A DNA stretch of 64,000 nt from Janthinobacterium violaceinigrum. GTDB taxonomy: Bacteria; Pseudomonadota; Gammaproteobacteria; Burkholderiales; Burkholderiaceae_D. Numbering within the stretch: the first letter of the stretch is position 1; each line of letters opens with the position of its first letter. This document shows positions 36,852-44,890 of the stretch, piece by piece. The notes below the pieces were generated by a model, which did no database searches, was not told the origin of the DNA, and was given only the letters and a program-made list of their open reading frames with translations. The stretch lies in the NCBI RefSeq assembly GCF_009208555.1, contig NZ_WFLI01000006.1, positions 1-64,000 on the forward strand, given 5' to 3'. A program made the translations under genes and the position numbers.

Positions 36852-37829
36852 ATGGACCTGGTGTTCTACGGCTTTGCCGTGCTGCTGTTCGCTGCCTGCA
36901 TCCTGATGGTGGAGGGCGCCTGGCTGTGGTGGTCGGGCACGCACGGCAGCGCGGCGCGGCGCATCAACCGGCGCTTGCGGCTGATGGCGGCGCGCGGCGA
37001 GGCGGGCGGCGAGCGGGTTTCCATCCTCAAGCAGCGCCGCTATGCGCGCTCGCCCGGCCTGGAGCGCTTGCTGCGGCGCGCGCCGCAGGCGGCAAAGCTC
37101 GACCACCTGTTGCTGCAGTCGGGCTTGTCCTGGTCGGTGGCGCAATTCCTGGGCGGCACGGGCGCCTTGCTGCTGGCGGCCTTGCTGCTGCTGGCGGCGT
37201 GGTCCATGCCCTTGCCCGGCGCCTTGCTGCTGTTGTCCACCGCCGCGAGCGGACCGTGCCTGTGCGTGCTGCGCGCGCGCGCCGCGCGGCTGAAAAAAAT
37301 CGAGGCGCAACTGCCGGAAGCGGCCGATTTCCTGGCCCGCGCGCTGCGCGCCGGCCACTCGTTTTCCAACGTGCTGCAAATGGTGGGCGATGAACTCAAT
37401 GAGCCGATCAGCGGTGAATTCAAGATGGCGCACGAAGAGATCAATTACGGCGTGCCGATGAACGAAGCGCTGCAAAACCTGGCCGCGCGCATTCCGCTGA
37501 CGGATCTGCGCTACCTCGTCATCGCCGTGCTGGTGCAGCGCGAATCCGGGGGGAACCTGGCCGAAGTGCTGGTCAGCATCGCGCGCATCATCCGCGCCCG
37601 CTTGAAACTGCTGGGGCAGGTGCGCGTGCTGTCGGCCGAGGGGCGCATGTCGGCCTGGGTGCTGGGACTGATGCCGGTGGTGATGATCGGCGTCATGGCG
37701 CTGGTCAATCCGCAATACATCCGCCTGCTGTGGACGGACCCCAGCGGCATCAAACTGCTGTGGTACGCGGCCGGCATGGTGGCTTTGGGTGTCGTCTGGA
37801 TGCGCAAGGTCATCCGCATCCGTATTTAG
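36852..37829 (+). CDS. tadB: Tad inner-membrane platform protein TadB
   Basis: A 325-residue GspF-like platform protein with hydrophobic segments at the N-terminus, around residues 95-130, and at the C-terminus. The cytoplasmic T2SF domain includes LPEAADFLARALRAGHSF and the VQRESGGNLAEVL motif. AGGAG precedes ATG 36852. A large inverted-repeat element separates it from tadC. Confidence 0.92.
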   Translation: MDLVFYGFAVLLFAACILMVEGAWLWWSGTHGSAARRINRRLRLMAARGEAGGERVSILKQRRYARSPGLERLLRRAPQAAKLDHLLLQSGLSWSVAQFLGGTGALLLAALLLLAAWSMPLPGALLLLSTAASGPCLCVLRARAARLKKIEAQLPEAADFLARALRAGHSFSNVLQMVGDELNEPISGEFKMAHEEINYGVPMNEALQNLAARIPLTDLRYLVIAVLVQRESGGNLAEVLVSIARIIRARLKLLGQVRVLSAEGRMSAWVLGLMPVVMIGVMALVNPQYIRLLWTDPSGIKLLWYAAGMVALGVVWMRKVIRIRI

Positions 37830-37932
37830 GGAATCGTCTGAAAAACCTCCATGGCGTTGTTGCGCCGCCTCGTCGTACTTTCGTACTGCCTTCGGCGACA
37901 CGCCTGGCCCTGCATGTTTTGTCAGTCGATCC
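37830..37932. repeat. Long imperfect inverted repeat between tadB and tadC
   Basis: The 103-base gap folds onto itself nearly end to end. Left GGAATCGTCTGAAAAAC matches the complement of right GTTTTGTCAGTCGATCC. The inner arms GGCGTTGTTGCGCCGCC and GGCGACACGCC continue the pairing. The tip is GTAC-TTTC-GTAC (37875-37886). No coding potential. It begins one base after the tadB stop and ends 14 bases before the tadC start. Confidence 0.7.
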
Positions 37933-37946
37933 AAGGGAGAAACGCC

Positions 37947-38885
37947 ATGACTGGCCCGCAACTGCTGTTCCTGCTGATCGTCTTTGCCGTGGTGGTGGCG
38001 CTGGCCCTGCTGGCGTGGCTGATCTTCTTTCCCGGCACCTTGCGCCAGCGCCTGTTCGGCGCCACGGCGCCGGTGGCCAGCGATGCGGTGGCCGACACGG
38101 GCTGGGTGGAGCGCGTGGCGCGCGTGGCGCAGCCGTTCAGCAAGCTGTCGCTGCCAGAAGAGGGCTGGGAACGCTCGCCGCTGCGCACGCGCTTCATGAA
38201 CGCGGGCTGGCGGCAAGCCAGCGCGCCGGCCCTGTACTTTGCGGCGAAAACCGTGCTGGCCCTGCTGTTTCCCACCGTGCTGGGGCTGTACGCGGCCAGC
38301 GCCATGGCGGCGCAGCTGCGCAGCGTGCTGCTGTTGCTGCTGTGCGTGAGCGCCACCGTCGGCTATTACCTGCCGAACCTGGTGCTGGCCAGCACGGCCA
38401 AGCGGCGCCAGCGCGACATCTTTGAAAACATCCCCGACGCGCTCGACCTGCTGACAGTGTGCGTGGAAGCGGGCCTGAGCCTGGAGCGCGCGCTGGTGAA
38501 GGTATCGGGTGAAATCCACATCAAAAGCGTGGTGCTGGCGCAGGAATTGCAGCTGGTGCTGATGGAAATGCGCGCCGGCTTTTCCAAGGAAAAGGCGCTG
38601 CGCAACCTGGCCCTGCGCAGCGGCGTGGAAGACGTCGACACCCTCGTCGCCATGCTGATCCAGTCGGAACGCTTCGGCACGAGCATGGGCGATTCGCTGC
38701 GCGTGCATTCGGAAAACCTGCGCAGCAAGCGCAGCCTGCTGGCCGAAGAGGCGGCAGCGAAGATCGCCCTGAAACTGCTGTTTCCCCTGATTTTTTGCGT
38801 CTTTCCCACCCTGATGCTGGTGCTCATGGGGCCGGCCGTGATCGAAGTCTATCGCGTGCTCGTGCCGGCCATGGCCAGCCGCTGA
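37947..38885 (+). CDS. tadC: Tad inner-membrane platform protein TadC
   Basis: A 312-residue T2SF-type platform protein. Near-N-terminal membrane segments are followed by the cytoplasmic IPDALDLLTVCVEAGLSLERA signature and the GTSMGDSLRVHSENLRSKR region, with two C-terminal hydrophobic segments. GGGAGA precedes ATG 37947. It completes the TadB/TadC platform served by the TadA ATPase. Confidence 0.92.
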   Translation: MTGPQLLFLLIVFAVVVALALLAWLIFFPGTLRQRLFGATAPVASDAVADTGWVERVARVAQPFSKLSLPEEGWERSPLRTRFMNAGWRQASAPALYFAAKTVLALLFPTVLGLYAASAMAAQLRSVLLLLLCVSATVGYYLPNLVLASTAKRRQRDIFENIPDALDLLTVCVEAGLSLERALVKVSGEIHIKSVVLAQELQLVLMEMRAGFSKEKALRNLALRSGVEDVDTLVAMLIQSERFGTSMGDSLRVHSENLRSKRSLLAEEAAAKIALKLLFPLIFCVFPTLMLVLMGPAVIEVYRVLVPAMASR

Positions 38886-38896
38886 AAGGAGTCACC

Positions 38897-39961
38897 ATGC
38901 GCTTGACGCTCTCCCGCCTGGCCGCCGCCTGTGCCTGCCTTGGCCTGGCCGCCTGTACCGCACCGCCAGCCCATGCGCCGCTGCCGCCGTTGCTGGACGC
39001 CGATGCCGCCTATGTGGCGGGGCGCCAGTATTTTGACGCGGGCGACCTGGCCGCCGCGCAGGCGGCCTATGAGCAAGCCCTGCGCCATGCGCCGCGTCAC
39101 GTGAACGCGCGCAACGGCCTGGCCGTGCTGCACGCGCAGCGGGGCGAACACGACGCGGCCATTGCCCAGTGGCAGGCGCTGACGCAGGAGGCGGGCATGG
39201 CGCGGCCGCAGCAGGCCTATCTGTTCAGCAATCTCGGCCGCGCCTATTATCTGAGCGGGCGCGATGCGCAAGCGTTGACGGCGCTGGAACAGGCTTGTCT
39301 GCTCGACCCGCTCAATGCCTTGGCCTGGCTGCACCTGGCGCAAGTGCTGGAACGGCTGGGGCAGCACGAGCGGGCCGCCGTCATGCGGCGCCAGGCGGCC
39401 AGCCTGCAGGAGCACGACTTGCGGCGCGACCTGGCCTTGCTGCGCGCCGCGCCGCCCGAGGCGCCGCCCCAGCCAGCCGAGGTCTTGCCGGATGCGCCCC
39501 CCATGGCGCGCGTGGAGATCACGCAGGGCGATGGCACGGCCCTGCTGCGGCGCGTGCCGGCGGCGGTGCGCAGCTTGCCTGTCGCCGCGCGGCAACAGCT
39601 GGTGGCGGCCGCCGGCGTGCAGCAGCCGCGCCTGGAAATTGTGAATGGCAACGGCGTGCCTGGCCTGGCCGCCGCGGTGGCGCGCAGCCTGGCCGGCAAT
39701 GCCGTGCAGGTGGTGCGCCTGGCCAATGAAAGCAGCTACCAGGTGGCGCGCACGCGCGTCGAATACCGGCCCGCGCAGGAGCAGGCGGCGCGCCGGCTGG
39801 CCCGCCAGCTGGGTACCCAGGTGCAGACCCTGGCTGCAGACTGTCCTGCCAGCGAGCTGCGCCTGATACTGGGGCGCGACTTGAGCGACCCCGCCATGCT
39901 GCACCGTTACTATGTGCAGCAATTGCAGCTGGCGCGCCAGGCGCTGGCGCGGCTGGGGTAA
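38897..39961 (+). CDS. Lipoprotein with TPR repeats fused to a LytR_C domain
   Basis: A 354-residue lipoprotein with lipobox LGLAAC (Cys near residue 18). Two to four TPR-like repeats follow (AAYEQALRHAPRHVNARNGL; YYLSGRDAQALTALEQACLL), the pilotin-like TadD arrangement. The C-terminal 120 residues are a LytR_C domain (LEIVNGNGVPGLAAAVAR). It is the last gene of the Tad locus, just before a terminator, and AAAGGAG precedes ATG 38897. Probably a TadD-type outer-membrane factor with an added domain. Confidence 0.85.
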   Translation: MRLTLSRLAAACACLGLAACTAPPAHAPLPPLLDADAAYVAGRQYFDAGDLAAAQAAYEQALRHAPRHVNARNGLAVLHAQRGEHDAAIAQWQALTQEAGMARPQQAYLFSNLGRAYYLSGRDAQALTALEQACLLDPLNALAWLHLAQVLERLGQHERAAVMRRQAASLQEHDLRRDLALLRAAPPEAPPQPAEVLPDAPPMARVEITQGDGTALLRRVPAAVRSLPVAARQQLVAAAGVQQPRLEIVNGNGVPGLAAAVARSLAGNAVQVVRLANESSYQVARTRVEYRPAQEQAARRLARQLGTQVQTLAADCPASELRLILGRDLSDPAMLHRYYVQQLQLARQALARLG

Positions 39962-39978
39962 AACGCCTCGACTGAGGC

Positions 39979-40013
39979 AAAAAAAACGGCGCCCATGAGG
40001 CGCCGCGCTTTTT
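39979..40013. terminator. Bidirectional terminator at the end of the Tad locus
   Basis: The stem CGGCGCC (39987-39993) with GGCGCCG (39999-40005) is flanked by A8 on the left and T5 on the right, between two convergent genes. Confidence 0.85.
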
Positions 40014-40024
40014 CATGCCGCCGA

Positions 40025-41011
40025 TTACTGCGGCCGGCGCCGCCGCGTCACAGCCAGGGCCGCCAGTCCCGTGCCCAGCAGGAACAAGGTGCCCGGCTCC
40101 GGTACGGCCAGCGGCGGGTCGATGACGACGATGTCGGTGCGCGTGGACTTGGAAAAGTTCAAGGTGTAGCTGCCGGCGGGCAGGGCGAAATTCGAGGTCA
40201 GGGAAAACATCGCGAAGCCGTTCGTGAACGCGCGTCCGGTGGCGGGATCGTTGGTGCCGGCCGTCATGTTCAAGCTGAACGGGTCCAGGCTGCCTGCGCC
40301 ATGGTTGCCGTTGATGTCGCTGCCATTGTTCGGGTCGCCATCGGGGGCGAACTGGAAGATCACGCCATCGGCATTCGCGTGCGACAGGCAGCCGACGGGA
40401 CTGGAACTGTTGCACGAGATATTGAAGATATCCATGATCGACACATTCGACTTGTCGCCCATGGTCGTCACGCTGGTGCGCAGGTCGCGCCGTCCCATGA
40501 AGCTGAAGGTGATGAAGCCGGCGCTCGACAGGGTCAGGTTGACGGAACCGGTCAGCGTGTCGCCGGCCGTGGCCGTGGCGGCGCCAATGGTGTTGCGCTG
40601 GGCTTCCGCCACGGCGCTCACGCTGGCGCCGCCATTGAGCATGTTGCCGAAGGCATGCGCATCGCCGCGCGCGAATTCCAGCGCGGTGGTGGGCGCGTAG
40701 TGGTTCTGCGGCAAGCCGTTGCAGCCGCCGCCCGAACACACTTGCAGCACATCCGCGTTGGCGGCCGGGCCCGTATTGACGGCGCGGGGATTGACGGCCA
40801 CGCCGCCTTCGAAAAAGGCGCTGTCGCTGGCATTGCGGTTGGCGCCGGCCAGCGACAGCGCGCCGGCGCTGGTGGTGATGCGGAAATTGTTCAACTCATT
40901 GACGGCCAGGCCGTACGCGCCGGCCTGCGCCTGGCCGCTGGCCAGCAGGCTGGCCGCCGCCAGTGCGCCCAGCCAGCCCAGGGTCTTGTTTCGTGTGTGA
41001 TCGACGTTCAT
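40025..41011 (-). CDS. PEP-CTERM-sorted secreted protein
   Basis: A 328-residue exported protein with an N-terminal signal ending near AQA (residue 29) and a C-terminal PEP-CTERM anchor: VPEPGT, a hydrophobic run (LFLLGTGLAALAV) and the basic tail TRRRRPQ. It should be processed by an exosortase encoded elsewhere and anchored at the cell surface or shed in extracellular polymer. The middle is low-complexity, Asn/Gly/Ser/Thr-rich beta sequence with cysteine pairs. Its function is otherwise unknown. Confidence 0.88.
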   Translation of the reverse strand: MNVDHTRNKTLGWLGALAAASLLASGQAQAGAYGLAVNELNNFRITTSAGALSLAGANRNASDSAFFEGGVAVNPRAVNTGPAANADVLQVCSGGGCNGLPQNHYAPTTALEFARGDAHAFGNMLNGGASVSAVAEAQRNTIGAATATAGDTLTGSVNLTLSSAGFITFSFMGRRDLRTSVTTMGDKSNVSIMDIFNISCNSSSPVGCLSHANADGVIFQFAPDGDPNNGSDINGNHGAGSLDPFSLNMTAGTNDPATGRAFTNGFAMFSLTSNFALPAGSYTLNFSKSTRTDIVVIDPPLAVPEPGTLFLLGTGLAALAVTRRRRPQ

Positions 41012-41222
41012 CGCAGCCTCTTATCGTGGTCAGTCTCGGAAAATCCGGGGGACAAAGAATCCAGAATGACTTGCCTGGATTCATCTCGTAGACACAGATA
41101 AGCAGCTTGCATGCCACACAAAAAAACTACATTGAATCAAACACTTGCGCAAAGCGAACTGAGCTGGATAGGGCGAAGTGTAAGAAAGGCCGACGCCGCT
41201 TTGCGGGCAGCGGCGGCCAGCC

Positions 41223-41597
41223 TCAGGTGCCGCGGTGATAGCCCAGGTGCCCGCCGGAATTGCGTGCGCAACCGCAACCGATGCGCGCCACTTCCTCGTC
41301 TTCCGTCAATTTCCAGTTGGTAATCGTCGTGTGATTCCAGTCGATGTCGCTTTTCTTGACAGGTTTCACCGTCAAGGTGCGCGCTTCCACATCCGTGTAT
41401 TCCATCAGCTCTTCGTCGTCGGCGATGTCGAAATGGCGGTGGATCAGGGAAATGCCGAAACGGTCGAGTGCACCATAGCGTTGCAGCACGTCGCGCAATT
41501 CGCGAAAGCAGGCCAGATCGTCGGGCAGCAGTGGATTGACGGCGGAAATATCGGCTACGGGCTGCCATTGCATGGCGTGGATGTTCAGGCTGTGCAT
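41223..41597 (-). CDS. Small conserved cytosolic protein, unknown
   Basis: A 124-residue protein. ATG 41597 is preceded by AGGAGCC, which supports this start within a longer open frame. Features: a polar N-terminus, IHRHFDIADDEELMEYTD, and a Cys/Gly-rich end (IGCGCARNSGGHLG). The CxC in the tail could bind metal but is unproven. No known family is recognised. Confidence 0.6.
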   Translation of the reverse strand: MHSLNIHAMQWQPVADISAVNPLLPDDLACFRELRDVLQRYGALDRFGISLIHRHFDIADDEELMEYTDVEARTLTVKPVKKSDIDWNHTTITNWKLTEDEEVARIGCGCARNSGGHLGYHRGT

Positions 41598-41759
41598 GAT
41601 AGGCTCCTGCGCCCCATGATAATCGGCCCAGGCAGCCAGAGGGGCGCTGGCACGCCTGGCGAAATGCTCATGGTGGCCGCAACGCCGGTGCGGCGTTTGC
41701 GGCATATCAAAGGTGCGGCACATCGCCTCTCGCCCGATCATTGCCCGGTAAAATAGGCC

Positions 41760-42068
41760 ATGGCAAACAAAACCCCCACCTTCCCCGGCGCGCGCACGGG
41801 CCGCGGCCAGGTCCTGGCCGTGCTGCTGTCGAACCGCGACCAGTCCGGCGCCGAACCGCTGCAAGGCCGCGTCTCCCTGGCCGCCATCGTCAAGGCCTTG
41901 AAACGCAAATACCACTGGCCGATCGAGACGCACAGTTTTCCCGCCAACACGCAGGATGGCCGCGCCAGCTGGGCGACCGTCTACAGCTTGCCGGACAAGG
42001 TCATTGAGACCGCGCTGGACAACGGCGGTCGGGAGTGGCTGGAGGGCAGGTCAGCCGCCAGGCGGTAA
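41760..42068 (+). CDS. Small basic protein, unknown
   Basis: A 102-residue basic protein (KALKRKYHWPIETHS and a C-terminal RSAARR). No signal, membrane segment or known family. A TAAAAT element shortly before the start may be its -10 box. The length and composition match the host genome, so it is probably a real small gene. Confidence 0.5.
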   Translation: MANKTPTFPGARTGRGQVLAVLLSNRDQSGAEPLQGRVSLAAIVKALKRKYHWPIETHSFPANTQDGRASWATVYSLPDKVIETALDNGGREWLEGRSAARR

Positions 42069-42131
42069 TGAGAGGGCAAGGTTGGGCAAGGCGCGCAGCT
42101 GGCACGCCGCTGACGCCCATGCCGCATGGCT

Positions 42132-42338
42132 TTATTCGAGCCGGAAGCCGACCTTGAGCGTGACCTGGAAGTGCGCCACCTTGCCATCGACGATATGCCC
42201 GCGCGAATCGGTCACTTCATACCAGTCCATGTGCTTGACCGTGAGCGCCGCCTTGGCAATGGCATCGCGTATCGCCTGATCGCTGCTCTCCGTCGACGTG
42301 CCAACCAGCTCGATCAGCTTGTAAGTGTGTGCGGACAT
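42132..42338 (-). CDS. Dodecin flavin-binding protein
   Basis: A 68-residue dodecin: HTYKLIELVGTSTESSDQAI at the start, then HMDWYEV..SRGHIVDG and the VAHFQVTLKVGFRLE strand, which match this compact family that stores flavin in a dodecamer. ATG 42338 is used; ten further codons upstream are in frame but not typical of the family. It is the last clearly host-like gene before the degraded island. Confidence 0.9.
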   Translation of the reverse strand: MSAHTYKLIELVGTSTESSDQAIRDAIAKAALTVKHMDWYEVTDSRGHIVDGKVAHFQVTLKVGFRLE

Positions 42339-42411
42339 GATGTTCCCCCAGGTAGGCAAGCCAGACATCGGGAGCCTGCTTTACGCAAGCACATGCTCAT
42401 CTTGCGCCTAA

Positions 42412-43176
42412 ATGTGCTGGACGTCATGGCGCGGCGCAGCAATGGGTCACGCAAGCGGGTTAGTGGATGGCGACGCGTTTCAATGGTATCAATCACAGGA
42501 CATTGCAGACCTGCGCCGCGCGGTCGACGCCATCGGGGGTGTGAGCCTGCTGCTGATAGCGCCGATTGTATTGGCTGTCGCCGGCGATATGAACCGGGCC
42601 AACGACGTGCGCCGCAGCCTGCAAGCGGTGGTTGACTTCGCCGAGGCGCACGGCTACGCAGTCATCGTATCACGCACTTTGCCAAGGGCGGCGCTGGCAA
42701 GGCGCCACAGGATCGGGTTATTGGCTCCCATGCATTCGGCTCCCTGGCGCGTATGGTACTGGTGACAGCGAAGGAGGAAGGCTGCAACCGCCGTGTGATG
42801 GCCAGGGGGAAGTCAAACATCGCGCCAGACGATGGCGGCGTGGCCTACTCGCTCGAGCTGGTAATAATTGTCGGGGGGCATTGAGGCGACGCATGCGGTT
42901 TGGGAAGGCGTTATTGAGGGCCCGGCGCGGGAGATTTTTGGCGAGGTCGAGCACGACGACAGCGATGGTGGAGGCGAAAAAGTCGATGCGGAACAGTTCT
43001 TGCGCGACCTTCTGGCGGATGGGCCGCTCGCCACTCGTCAGATTAAGGCGGATGCGGACGGCGCAGGCTATGCTTGGGCAACCGTGCGGCGCGCACAGAA
43101 AGCCCTTGAAATTGTCGCAACAAAAGGCGGAATGAAAGCTGACTGGGCATGGATGCTCCCGGCTGCTAGTACCTGA
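42412..43176 (+). pseudogene. Broken RepA-like (AAA_25) ATPase gene, copy 1
   Basis: Three frames together read as one protein: a central AAA_25/RepA segment (DIADLRRAVDAIGGVSLLLI, then MNRANDVRRSLQAVVDFAEA), then, after a one-base deletion near 42669, HFAKGGAGKAPQDRVIGSHA and SNIAPDDGGVAYSLE, and after a second shift near 42874 the C-terminal winged-helix part (FLRDLLADGPLATRQIKADA, VRRAQKALEIVATKGGMK). The N-terminus with Walker A is missing. This family occurs in integrative islands and phage-like elements. Two further degraded copies of the C-terminal part follow. Confidence 0.75.
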
Positions 43177-43193
43177 AGGTGCTCACAAAGCAT

Positions 43194-43246
43194 GGAAGAT
43201 GCTCAAGTAAATTACGTGAGCATCTTCCGGAAAAGTGAGCATCTTC
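43194..43246. repeat. Hairpin set after RepA-like copy 1
   Basis: GGAAGATGCTCA (43194-43205) pairs perfectly with TGAGCATCTTCC (43217-43228). A second copy of the right arm, TGAGCATCTTC, follows at 43236-43246. It starts 18 bases after the pseudogene stop. The layout is one left arm and two alternative right arms. Confidence 0.75.
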
Positions 43247-43550
43247 GGGATTTTCTGGTAACGAGAAGCGCCAGCGCTGGAAATATTCCGGCTACTTTTT
43301 TAAGTCGTGATAAGTCCGTACTGCTAACAACACCAGCGTCAGTAGTGGAGCAAAGCGTTTGATAAAGCGACAGAGGTATTTCATAGCTGAGGCCTTTCAG
43401 AGTGGTGGAGAGCCCGACGGTGCTTTCACTTTTCACCCACGCAAGCTCGCACCTGAGCATTTGTTATCCGCTGCAGTATGTGCCTCCTCCCTCTCACAAT
43501 CCAACAATGCATCACTTCCACGAATTCCATTCGCGGCGTTACGCTGGGCA

Positions 43551-43740
43551 ACAGCAGGGAGCGGCTGCTGGCCGACCTGCTGAGCGAGAACGGGAGGAGG
43601 GGGGCAAGATGCAAGCCAAACAATTTAAAGCGGAAGTAAGCGACGCTGGCTATTCCTTAAGGGCCGCCAACTGGGCCAAAGAGACGGTAGGCATCGAGTC
43701 AGCCGAAGAAAAAGGAACAATCAAGGGCGGCTGCACCTGA
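43551..43740 (+). pseudogene. Broken RepA-like gene, copy 2 (C-terminal fragment)
   Basis: The reading RERLLADLLSENG, shifted at a G-rich run near 43600 and continued as QAKQFKAEVSDAGYSLRAAN then WAKETVGIES, aligns with the C-terminal winged-helix part of copy 1 (FLRDLLADGPL, RQIKADADGAGYAWATVRRA, QKALEIV). Only this end is left. The 288 bases before it (43263-43550) contain no recognisable gene. Confidence 0.6.
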
Positions 43741-43774
43741 TTCCTACCCGGCGCAGCACCCTAAAGAAAGCGCC

Positions 43775-43824
43775 GAAGAAACCGAAGAAATCACACTTAT
43801 TTATATGGTTTCTTCGGTTTCTTC
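43775..43824. repeat. Hairpin set after RepA-like copy 2
   Basis: GAAGAAACCGAAGAAA (43775-43790) pairs perfectly over 16 bases with TTTCTTCGGTTTCTTC (43809-43824); a partial third arm (TCTTCG) follows at 43831-43836. It starts 34 bases after the copy 2 stop. Confidence 0.75.
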
Positions 43825-43926
43825 ATGGTGTCTTCGAGCGCTTGGGCAGGGTGCCACGACATGAAAGGAGCGAAGGGAGCACTGTTTCTCTGGACTCCCT
43901 TCGTGCTCTCTTCGGGATGGTAACGC

Positions 43927-44403
43927 CTACCCAGGTCGTTGAGTTGCCACCAGGTCACACTCGGACTCAAGGGCTTGAGCAGTTAAGACATACGCAGGAT
44001 GTGCAGGGTTTGCTCCCGCGCGCACTACCCCCATTACTTGATGGTCAACTGCACCAGGCGGATGGGCTAAAAAGTCCATTCCTTCTTCGTACAGAGCATG
44101 CTGCCGCAATCGCCGGTTCAATTCCAGCAGGTAATCGTCTTCATTACGCCGCGGCCGAAAAGGCAAGTCTGCTGAGGGAATATCACCCTGGGTGATTCGT
44201 AGTGCTAAAGCCAGAGCCTGCTGTTCAGCCTCTTTTTCGCTCTCGAAGTGCGCTCGGTTGACGCAGCTGTGTCGGTTACCATCGGCGCTCTCGATTACGC
44301 CGGTGCCATGCCAAGTGCTTGATTGACCTTCATCAGCAGGCACCTCAAAAACATACGCGGATAATTTGAGGCCGCAATATTCAAATGGATTGCTGTACGG
44401 CAT
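43927..44403 (-). CDS. Unknown island protein
   Basis: A 158-residue cytosolic protein beginning MPYSNPFEYCGLKLSAYVFE at ATG 44403, with a GGAGTGAAG ribosome site. The first 100 residues suggest a small alpha/beta domain (STWHGTGVIESADGNRHSCV, then FESEKEAEQQALALALRI); the rest is charged and helical. It lies between copies 2 and 3 of the broken RepA-like gene on the opposite strand. Probably island cargo; no function can be given. Confidence 0.55.
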   Translation of the reverse strand: MPYSNPFEYCGLKLSAYVFEVPADEGQSSTWHGTGVIESADGNRHSCVNRAHFESEKEAEQQALALALRITQGDIPSADLPFRPRRNEDDYLLELNRRLRQHALYEEGMDFLAHPPGAVDHQVMGVVRAGANPAHPAYVLTAQALESECDLVATQRPG

Positions 44404-44498
44404 GGCTTCACTCCGGTTATTAAAAATATATGATAACAGTGATGGGGACAAACTGGTGGGGAGTTGCTGCGGGAGGAGACTCCCGCATTTCAGAGGAA

Positions 44499-44890
44499 GG
44501 GCAATGCCGAAATCGAGTCCGTGCGGGAGACATTTGGTGACGTTGAACACGTCGATAGCTAGGGCGGTGGCGAGTATCTGGACACCGATCAGTTTCTGCA
44601 CGTCCTACTGGAGGACGGGCCAGTATTGACAAAGTAGGTCAAGGCTGATGCCACCGGCGCAGGGGGATGCATGGCGGACCATCGAGCGCGCGAAACGCGA
44701 CCTAGACATCGAGGCGGCGAAGTCCGGCATGAAAGATGGATGTCAATGGATTTTTCCGAAGACCGCAACTAAATATTGTGCTGGTCTTCGGGGAAGTTGG
44801 CGGTCTTCGTGGCGAGGTTCAGCGGGCTTTCAGCGAAATAAGTCGGCAGGAACGAGTCAAGCGGACCTCTTCACTCGGCATAGGCGCTAG
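44499..44890 (+). pseudogene. Broken RepA-like gene, copy 3
   Basis: The reading IESVRETFGDVEHVDS, stop, GGGEYLDTDQFLHVLLEDGP, stop, VKADATGAGG aligns with copy 1 (IEGPAREIFGEVEHDDSDGG, AEQFLRDLLADGP, IKADADGAG). After a frame change at 44650-44670 it continues DAWRTIERAKRDLDIEAAKS, matching AWATVRRAQKALEIVATKGG. Two in-frame stops and a shift show it is dead. It converges on the small gene downstream of the dCTP deaminase. Confidence 0.7.
44756..44809. repeat. Hairpin set in RepA-like copy 3
   Basis: CCGAAGACC (44756-44764) pairs perfectly with GGTCTTCGG (44783-44791). A second right arm, GCGGTCTTCG (44800-44809), pairs over ten bases with CGAAGACCGC (44757-44766). The architecture is the same as after copies 1 and 2 but the arm sequence differs. 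Confidence 0.72.

Noticed and set aside
35430..38708. A very long open frame on the minus strand across tadA, tadB and tadC
   Set aside because: It is antisense to clear Tad genes, and its translation is a low-complexity His/Gln/Ala/Arg-rich string typical of shadow frames in GC-rich DNA.
42412..43176. Treating the RepA-like region as several real small genes
   Set aside because: Each frame carries only a part of one conserved protein, and the parts join in order across single-base shifts, so it is a pseudogene.
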